DNA of 35,712 nt from Chitinophagaceae bacterium (lineage in GTDB: Bacteria > Bacteroidota > Bacteroidia > Chitinophagales > Chitinophagaceae): contig JAFBAN010000175.1 of assembly GCA_019247775.1 (NCBI GenBank), forward strand, positions 1 to 35,712, in the 5' to 3' direction. Under the pieces are notes generated by a model. It was not told the DNA's origin and made no database searches. It worked only from the letters and a program-made list of their open reading frames with translations. The position numbers and the translations under genes were made by a program. Positions 30,059 to 35,712 of this stretch are shown in pieces; positions within the stretch are counted from its first letter, which is position 1, and the number at the start of each line of letters is the position of its first letter.

Positions 30059-31069
30059 TTAATAGGGCAGAATATTTTCAGGACGGGTAGCCGCATTTCG
30101 CTTGGCGCCAAACAGCCAGCCGAAAGAAATTTCCATGCTCTGCACGGAACTATATGAGTTGCGGATCTGGGAGTTCACCACATCATAGCTGATGCCTACC
30201 ACCAGGTTCGGCGTTTCGAAAGCCACATAGGGATAGATCGCATCCTGGAAACGGCACCAGAGACCCAGGTTCAGTTTCTGTGTTTCTGAAAGCCTTGCTT
30301 TATATACGCCGCCGAGTGTAACTACCGTGTTCTGGCCCTGCAGATCGGTGATCACGCTGGCCTGCACCTCATCTTTGTTATTCAGCAGAAAGCGCGCCCC
30401 GGCCTGTAAGTTCACACGGCGTTCTACGCTGAATTTGGTGCTGCTGTAAAAGCCTTCTTCCGGCCGCGATGCGTGATACACGGCTGTGCCGAGATGAAAA
30501 CCCCACATACGAAAATCCTTGCTGTATCTAACGCCCATGTTCACATCCCAGTATTTGTTGGAACTGATACTCACGGGATCGCCCGAAGGAGTGGAGCGCT
30601 GAAAGCCCATGCTGCCAAACTGCGACTGGAATTCGAACTTGCTTGCATCCACGAGGCGGTTGGCATAGGTAGCTTCCAGACCTACGCCGAGATGCTCATG
30701 TCCCTGCCCGTCAAGCGCAATATTGTAAGCGGCGCCTGCGGTGAAAAAATTATTTTTCAGCAGGCCTGAATTGGATGCATCGGTCAGCAAAGAAAAGCCG
30801 AACCCGAATACGCTTTTTCCACCCGAACCCGAATGAACGCTTTTTTCAAGCGAAAGTGAAGTGGTATTGTACGGCGCCACCGAAGCGCTCCACCATTGTG
30901 AGCGGAATACACCCAGCAGCCGCCAATCGCCCACATCCTTTCCGATCAGCGCAGGATTGATGGTCATCGGAGAATTAAAGTACTGCGAAAAATGCGGGTC
31001 CTGCGCCGCTGCGGGCACGGCATACCCAACGCCCATTATCAAAGCAGCAGCAGCCAAAATTCTTTTCAT
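30059..31069 (-). CDS. PorP/SprF family type IX secretion-associated outer-membrane protein
   Basis: The 336-residue protein has a signal peptide (MKRILAAAALIMGVGYAVPAAAQ) followed at once by the family signature DPHFSQYFNSPMTINPALIG. The body alternates beta-strands (WRLLGVFRSQWWSASVAPYNTTSLSLEKS, FGFGFSLLTDASNS, AAYNIALDGQGHEHLGVGLEAT) and ends with the barrel strands SMEISFGWLFG. PorP and SprF relatives sit in the outer membrane and are needed for export of partner proteins carrying type B sorting domains. The ATG at 31069 is chosen because the signal peptide begins there. It is the last gene of a three-gene minus-strand operon: its start is 22 nt after the stop of the large protein with a type B-like C-terminal domain, its likely partner. 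Confidence 0.92.
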   Translation of the reverse strand: MKRILAAAALIMGVGYAVPAAAQDPHFSQYFNSPMTINPALIGKDVGDWRLLGVFRSQWWSASVAPYNTTSLSLEKSVHSGSGGKSVFGFGFSLLTDASNSGLLKNNFFTAGAAYNIALDGQGHEHLGVGLEATYANRLVDASKFEFQSQFGSMGFQRSTPSGDPVSISSNKYWDVNMGVRYSKDFRMWGFHLGTAVYHASRPEEGFYSSTKFSVERRVNLQAGARFLLNNKDEVQASVITDLQGQNTVVTLGGVYKARLSETQKLNLGLWCRFQDAIYPYVAFETPNLVVGISYDVVNSQIRNSYSSVQSMEISFGWLFGAKRNAATRPENILPY

Positions 31070-31091
31070 GAGTTCAGTTTTTTTGCACATC

Positions 31092-33293
31092 CTACCGCAG
31101 CAGGGTAACATTACCGGTTTTTCTGGTGATAACGCCGAACTGATCCGCCACCTCAGCTGCCCAGATATAGGTATCGATCGGTTGCGGGTCATTATTGAAT
31201 CTGCCATCCCATCCGATCGTCGGATCGGTGGTCTGGAATACCATTTTGCCAAACCGGTTAAATACCCTGAAGTACCGCAGTTGCCTGATACCTGCCAGGT
31301 TCACGAACAGTTTATCATTGACCCCATCGCCATTCGGCGTAAATACGGTAGGTACATAGATCCGGTTATCGTAGATCCGTACCAGCAAGCTGTCCACCGT
31401 AATACAGCCCGAAGGCGCAGTGATCTGTATACGGTAATCCTGATCGGCCGTTAATGTCGCAGATGGAGTACCGGAATTCGGGTTCGACAATCCTGTTGCC
31501 GGGCTCCACAGATAGGCCTTACCGAAATTGCGCGCAGGCAATGGCAGCGGTTCATTGATCACCGCGTTTGATGGCGGCTGCATGCGCACAGCCACTCTCG
31601 GTACTTCTACCGTAAACTGCTTGGTGATCGCATCTGCAAGCGCCGGGCATGCCTGCGGCGTTACTTTCAGCGTCATGCTGAAGCTGCTGGCCTGCGCATA
31701 AGTGAATACAGGCGCTGTTGCGGTGGATGTATTGTTGTTATTATCGGTCCACAGATAGCTTACCGTACCACTGGCTGCCACGGTTGAGTTGCTCGTGAAA
31801 GTTACAGGTCTGTTGATACAGTAGCTGTCGAAGCTGAAATCAGCCACCGGTTTCTGCACCGCGGTAATGGTGAGGCTGTTCGTTGCAGGCGCGGTACAGC
31901 CGCTGGCTGTAGTTACGGTTGCAGTATAAACACCGGTGGTGGTAATGGTCAGCTGGCTGCCCGTTACTCCGGTAATGGCAATGCCATTCCTTCTCCAGGC
32001 ATAGGTACTGCCGCCAGATGCGTCGAGTGTAAGCGACGCGCCGGTTCCGCACAGTACATTACCCAGTGCAGAGCTGATCACACCAGAAGGCAGCGGATTG
32101 ATCGTTACCACAACAGGCATCAGGTCTGAAGCCACGTTCGAACTATTGGTGCCTTTGATATAGTAGGTGCCGCTCGCACTCACCGCTGCCGGTGTGGCAA
32201 GCGCATTGTTGCCTGCTGCATCCGTGAAATAAGTATAAGTAAGGTTCGGATCACTGCCTGCAGTTACTGCTGCTGCGGTGAGATCAACCGTAGCCGGTGC
32301 GCAAACAGCGGCCGGATCGGTGACCACCACATTCGGTTTGGCGCCGTTGCCCACCGTGATCAGCTTAGTTGCGCTCGCACTGCAACCGGAGCCGTTCGCC
32401 ACGGTATAGGTAACCGTTGCGCTGCCACTGCTGATACCCGTGATCAGGCCGCTTGATGAGTTTACGGTGAGGACAGCCGGCTTATCGCTGCTCCAGGTAC
32501 CGCCTGCGGTTGCGGCAGTAAGGGTGGCGGTATTGCCGACCAGCACGCTGCTGACGCCTGATATAGTGGCATCAGGCAGATCGAATGCAAGCTTGACTGC
32601 TTTTGAAGTGTCGTTATAACTGGTGCCCCCGGTGATGTTACAGCGATAAAAAACCGGAGCACTGCTTACTGTGGCCGTATAGGTGCTGCTCGTTGCGCCC
32701 GCCACGTTAGACCAGCTCAGACTGTCTGCAGAACGCTGCCACTGGAAATTCAGCGATGAGCCTGTAATATTTACTGAAAGATCCGCACTGTAAGTAGGAC
32801 ATCCTCCGGAGGTAACAGTAGAGCTTGTCATCAGTCCCTGTACATTTCCATTCGGTACACCGGTCACAACAAGCACCGCCGGTGTGTTCTGGCTGGAAGC
32901 AAGCAAAAGATTGTTACCCAGCTGTATGGTTCCCGCCACAAGATTCGCGGTGTTGCTGACCGTAACAGGGGCATTTAATTGGCTGATACCATACGTATGG
33001 TTGATGACCAGGTTGCTGACGGCAGTAATACCTGTTCCCGACAGGATCACCGGTCCGCTGAGTATCCATGTAGACCCTGATCCGCTGCTGCTGATCGTGC
33101 CGTCATTCGTAAGGGTTCCGCCACCCAGTACTACCTGCACGCCGCCTGTAGTCACCAGCCGGGTACTGCCGGTAATTTTTATAGTGCCCTGTGCAAAAAC
33201 ATGCCCCGCGGTGCAAAACGCAACCACGATGATCAGGATCCTTTTCAAAATGCGCTGGCTATGTAACAAGGCTGTGTTTTTTTGTTTGGTCAA
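31092..33293 (-). CDS. Large Ig-like surface protein with gliding-motility type B sorting domain
   Basis: The 733-residue protein starts with a signal peptide (ILKRILIIVVAFCTAGHVFAQ). Residues about 36-160 form beta-rich repeats (GGGTLTNDGTISSSGSGSTW, then NLVAGTIQLGNNLLL) like the fibrous 'TIxLGxxL' segments of Bacteroidota surface proteins. A BIG2-like domain (ATISGVSSVLVGNTATLTAATAGGTWSSDKPAVLTVNSSSGLITG) lies near 240-315. Further Ig-like and PKD-like modules follow (VADFSFDSYCINRPVTFTSN near 500-590). The last 91 residues (643-733), beginning NRIYVPTVFTPNGDGVNDKL and ending TRKTGNVTLLR, are the gliding-motility-associated C-terminal domain used as a type B signal by the type IX system. 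It should therefore be exported to the cell surface, assisted by the PorP/SprF-like protein encoded next. The upstream fibre gene ends 31 nt before it. Confidence 0.92.
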   Translation of the reverse strand: MTKQKNTALLHSQRILKRILIIVVAFCTAGHVFAQGTIKITGSTRLVTTGGVQVVLGGGTLTNDGTISSSGSGSTWILSGPVILSGTGITAVSNLVINHTYGISQLNAPVTVSNTANLVAGTIQLGNNLLLASSQNTPAVLVVTGVPNGNVQGLMTSSTVTSGGCPTYSADLSVNITGSSLNFQWQRSADSLSWSNVAGATSSTYTATVSSAPVFYRCNITGGTSYNDTSKAVKLAFDLPDATISGVSSVLVGNTATLTAATAGGTWSSDKPAVLTVNSSSGLITGISSGSATVTYTVANGSGCSASATKLITVGNGAKPNVVVTDPAAVCAPATVDLTAAAVTAGSDPNLTYTYFTDAAGNNALATPAAVSASGTYYIKGTNSSNVASDLMPVVVTINPLPSGVISSALGNVLCGTGASLTLDASGGSTYAWRRNGIAITGVTGSQLTITTTGVYTATVTTASGCTAPATNSLTITAVQKPVADFSFDSYCINRPVTFTSNSTVAASGTVSYLWTDNNNNTSTATAPVFTYAQASSFSMTLKVTPQACPALADAITKQFTVEVPRVAVRMQPPSNAVINEPLPLPARNFGKAYLWSPATGLSNPNSGTPSATLTADQDYRIQITAPSGCITVDSLLVRIYDNRIYVPTVFTPNGDGVNDKLFVNLAGIRQLRYFRVFNRFGKMVFQTTDPTIGWDGRFNNDPQPIDTYIWAAEVADQFGVITRKTGNVTLLR

Positions 33294-33324
33294 CTGTTAT
33301 TGCTGATCGATTTCTCTTTTATTG

Positions 33325-35712
33325 TTAGTTCGGCTCAATAATTATCCATGCTACGATCGAAGTGTCCGTGCCATCTGTAGATGTGATAGTAAATGATGTC
33401 CCCGCGTTCCTGGCCGTTACTATTACAGGTACCGCTGTTGTAATAGTTCCCAGCTGCTGTACAGTGATGAATATCCTGCTGTTTGCCGTGACTTTTGATG
33501 TGTTCACAGTAGCTGATCCCGCCACTAAGGTAACCACACCCATTGTACCGCTCGCTTCCACTACAGCCAGTGCTCCTACAGAAGCGCCTGCTGTTACAGA
33601 CAACGAATTGGAAGTTGTTTTGCCGGAGACCACAATGCCTGCGGCGGAAGTGGTTCCTGTTACTGTCAGGCCAGCGCCCACTGTAGCCCCACCGGCCGAG
33701 ATCAGGGAAAGTGCGCTTACAGTTCCGGTGGTGGTGAGGTTACCGCTTCCCAGGAAAATATTGGCGGGATTGAGTGAGCCTGCCACCGCAAGATTGCCAC
33801 CGATAGATCCGTTACCCGTAATGGTAAGCGTGCCGCCGGTGATACTACCCGTAGCTGCAACGCCTGCTGCAGAAGTAGTACCACTCACAGTAAGTCCGGA
33901 TGCAACCGTTGCGCCGCCGGTAGAGATCAGCGACTGCCCGGTGATCGTACCTGTGGTGGTAAGATTACCGCTGCCGAGGTTAATGCTGCCAGGATTGAAG
34001 CTGCCTGCGACCGCAAGGTTGCCACCGACAGATGCATTACCTGTTGCGGTCAATGCACCACCTGTGATACTGCCGGTTGCCGCGATTCCGTCAGCCGAAA
34101 CAGTTCCGGTAGCAGTGAAACCTGCACCTGCAGTGATGCCGCCGGAGGATATCAACGATGCCGCGCTTTGTGTGCCACTGGTCGTAATATTACCGGCCAC
34201 TGTTGCATTCGTTGTTACTAATGATTGAGTACTTATCGTACCGGTAGTGGTAAGGCCGCCGCTGCCCAGGTTGATACTGCCAGGATTAAAGCTGCCTGTT
34301 ACCGCCAGGTTACCGCCAACAGATGCATTACCCGTTGCGGTCAATGCACCGCCTGTGATACTTCCGCTCGATGCAATGCCTGCAGTTGAAACGCTTCCTG
34401 TTACTGATAATCCCGCATTCACTGTAGCACCTCCATTGGAGATCAGCGATTGGGCCGTGATCGTACCGGTTGTGGTAAGGGTACTGCTGCCCAGGTTAAT
34501 ACTGGTTGGATTGAAGCTGCCTGTTACTGCGAGGTTGCCACCCACAGATGCATTGCCCGTTGCGGTCAATGCACCGCCGGTGATGCTGCCGCTGGATGCA
34601 ATGCCTGCAGCTGAAACCGTTCCGGTAGCGGTGAGTCCTGCACCTGCAGTGATGCCGCCGGAAGATATTAATGATGCAGCGCTCTCAGTGCCGCTGGTAG
34701 TGATATTACCGGCCACTGCGGCATTCGTTGCTGCTAATGACTGTGTGCTGATCGTACCGGTGGTGGTAAGACCGCCGCTACCCAGGTTAATGCTGCCAGG
34801 ATTAAAGCTGCCTGTTACCGCCAGGTTGCCACCCACGGATGCATTACCCGTTGCGGTCAAAGCACCGCCTGTGATACTGCCGCTGGAAGCAATGCCTGCA
34901 GTTGAAACGCTTCCTGTTACTGATAACCCCGCATTCACTGTAGCACCGCCATTGGAGATCAGCGATTGAGCCGTGATCGTACCTGTGGTGGTAAGGTTAC
35001 TGCTGCCCAGGTTAATGCTGGTAGGATTAAAGCTGCCTGTTACTGCGAGGTTACCGCCGACAGATGCATTACCCGTTGCGGTCAATGCACCGCCGGTGAT
35101 GCTGCCGGAGGATGCAATGCCTGCAGCTGAAACGCTTCCTGTTACTGATAATCCCGCATTCACTGTAGCACCGCCATTGGAGATCAGCGACTGGGCTGTG
35201 ATCGTACCGGTTGTGGTAAGGCTACTGCTGCCCAGGTTAATGCTGGTAGGATTAAAGCTGCCTGTTACTGCCAGGTTGCCGCCAACAGATGCATTACCCG
35301 TTGCGGTCAATGCACCGCCTGTGATGCTGCCGCTGGATGCAATACCCGCAGCCGAAACCGTTCCGGTAGCGGTAAGACCTGCGCCTGCAGTGACGCCGCC
35401 GGAAGATATTAATGATGCGGCGCTTTGTGTGCCGCTGGTCGTAATATTACCGGATACAGTTGCATTCGTTGTTACTAATGATTGCGTGCTGATCGTACCG
35501 GTAGTGGTAAGGCCGCCGCTGCCCAGGTTGATACTGCCGGGATTAAAGCTGCCTGTTACTGCGAGGTTGCCCCCAACAGATGCATTACCCGTTGCGGTCA
35601 AAGCACCGCCTGTGATACTGCCGCTGGATGCGATACCTGCAGTTGAAACGCTTCCTGTTACTGATAACCCTGCATTCACTGTAGCACCGCCATTGGAGAC
35701 CAGCGATTGGGC
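33325..35712 (-). CDS. Tandem-repeat fibre-like surface protein, 5' end outside the window
   Basis: The frame is open to the right edge, giving 795 visible residues that read AQSLVSNGGATVNAGLS at the edge; the first codons are not in the window. At least eight tandem units, 75 or 97 residues long, start at 35640, 35349, 35124, 34899, 34608, 34383, 34092 and 33867. A 75-residue unit contains AGIASSGSITGGALTATG, then GGNLAVTGSFNPTSINLG, LTTTGTITAQSLISNGG and GLSVTGS. The repeats hold almost no charged residues (one Glu, one Asp) and no Cys, Trp or Tyr, and the x-L-x-x-x-G pattern suggests a beta-solenoid. The last 105 residues (33642-33325) are different and resemble C-terminal domains of phage-tail-fibre-like proteins (SRIFITVQQLG, TSFTITSTDGTDTSIVAWII; from memory). 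No sorting domain is seen at its C-terminus. It is the first visible gene of the operon with the Ig-like and PorP/SprF genes. Confidence 0.85.
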   Translation of the reverse strand, partial: AQSLVSNGGATVNAGLSVTGSVSTAGIASSGSITGGALTATGNASVGGNLAVTGSFNPGSINLGSGGLTTTGTISTQSLVTTNATVSGNITTSGTQSAASLISSGGVTAGAGLTATGTVSAAGIASSGSITGGALTATGNASVGGNLAVTGSFNPTSINLGSSSLTTTGTITAQSLISNGGATVNAGLSVTGSVSAAGIASSGSITGGALTATGNASVGGNLAVTGSFNPTSINLGSSNLTTTGTITAQSLISNGGATVNAGLSVTGSVSTAGIASSGSITGGALTATGNASVGGNLAVTGSFNPGSINLGSGGLTTTGTISTQSLAATNAAVAGNITTSGTESAASLISSGGITAGAGLTATGTVSAAGIASSGSITGGALTATGNASVGGNLAVTGSFNPTSINLGSSTLTTTGTITAQSLISNGGATVNAGLSVTGSVSTAGIASSGSITGGALTATGNASVGGNLAVTGSFNPGSINLGSGGLTTTGTISTQSLVTTNATVAGNITTSGTQSAASLISSGGITAGAGFTATGTVSADGIAATGSITGGALTATGNASVGGNLAVAGSFNPGSINLGSGNLTTTGTITGQSLISTGGATVASGLTVSGTTSAAGVAATGSITGGTLTITGNGSIGGNLAVAGSLNPANIFLGSGNLTTTGTVSALSLISAGGATVGAGLTVTGTTSAAGIVVSGKTTSNSLSVTAGASVGALAVVEASGTMGVVTLVAGSATVNTSKVTANSRIFITVQQLGTITTAVPVIVTARNAGTSFTITSTDGTDTSIVAWIIIEPN
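33643..35640 (-). repeat. Tandem DNA repeats of 225 and 291 nt coding for the fibre
   Basis: The order from the 5' side is 291, 225, 225, 291, 225, 291, 225, 225 nt. The extra 66 nt of the long units code for a 22-residue insert (TTNATVSGNITTSGTQSAAS and nearby). Units are very similar at nucleotide level through the first 90 codons or so, whereas the last two are the most divergent. Confidence 0.9.

Noticed and set aside
33362-34969. Long plus-strand open frames opposite the fibre gene, rich in Pro, Val and Leu
   Set aside because: They are antisense shadows of the tandem repeats: the repetitive, stop-poor sequence keeps the opposite frame open. They have no signal, start context or recognisable domain.
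33643-35640. Regularly spaced repeats that might suggest a CRISPR array
   Set aside because: The period is 225 or 291 nt, the whole unit repeats with no unique spacers, and the sequence codes in frame throughout for a protein.
30059-35712. Prophage origin for the fibre region
   Set aside because: No capsid, portal, terminase, lysis or integrase genes are present. The neighbours are type IX secretion-associated, so a host surface system is more likely, although the fibre C-terminus may share ancestry with phage fibres.

Overview
The window looks like a chromosomal segment from a member of the Bacteroidota, most probably the Chitinophagaceae or a close relative. The reasons are a type IX secretion-associated PorP/SprF-like protein next to a protein with a gliding-motility-type C-terminal domain, promoters of the TAnnTTTG class, many starts without a Shine-Dalgarno sequence, a futalosine-pathway menaquinone gene (mqnE), and base composition near 50% GC. 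The family assignment is inference. No IS transposase, prophage core or CRISPR array is visible.

Layout. 1-2.4 kb: the end of an antibiotic-biosynthesis-monooxygenase-like gene, two unrecognised envelope proteins, and an RlmK-type methyltransferase. 2.4-10.5 kb: metabolic genes (PLP aminotransferase, L-serine dehydratase, type II NADH dehydrogenase, lipoprotein papain-like peptidase, mqnE, nucleoside-type MFS transporter). 10.7-15.7 kb: thioredoxin, an orphan lipoprotein and dnaE. 16-22.6 kb: NlpC/P60 lipoprotein, polysaccharide flippase, M1 peptidase, a family 5 solute-binding lipoprotein and a lipoprotein MsrA. 22.8-27.3 kb: MutS2 without its Smr domain, an AHSA1-type protein, an esterase and an SDR. 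27.4-30 kb: tRNA-Ser(TGA) followed by a GIY-YIG gene between tRNA-end repeats, then cupin, small coiled-coil, SET-domain and CheY-like genes. 30-35.7 kb: a minus-strand operon, read from the right edge, of a highly repetitive uncharged fibre protein (5' end outside the window), a large Ig-like protein with a type B sorting domain, and a PorP/SprF-like outer-membrane protein.

Two things stand out. First, about a dozen intergenic regions hold long imperfect inverted repeats built of short repeated words. They fall into several sequence families, often supply the stop codon or last residues of the adjoining gene, and in two cases bracket a single gene. Two copies of one 104-bp family flank the papain-like peptidase gene in opposite orientation. 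Second, the right-hand operon looks like a secreted surface-adhesion system: a tandem-repeat fibre of alternating 75- and 97-residue units almost without charged residues, a type B secretion substrate and its probable PorP/SprF partner. A smaller point is the tRNA-Ser/GIY-YIG unit, which has the direct-repeat architecture of a minimal integrated element.
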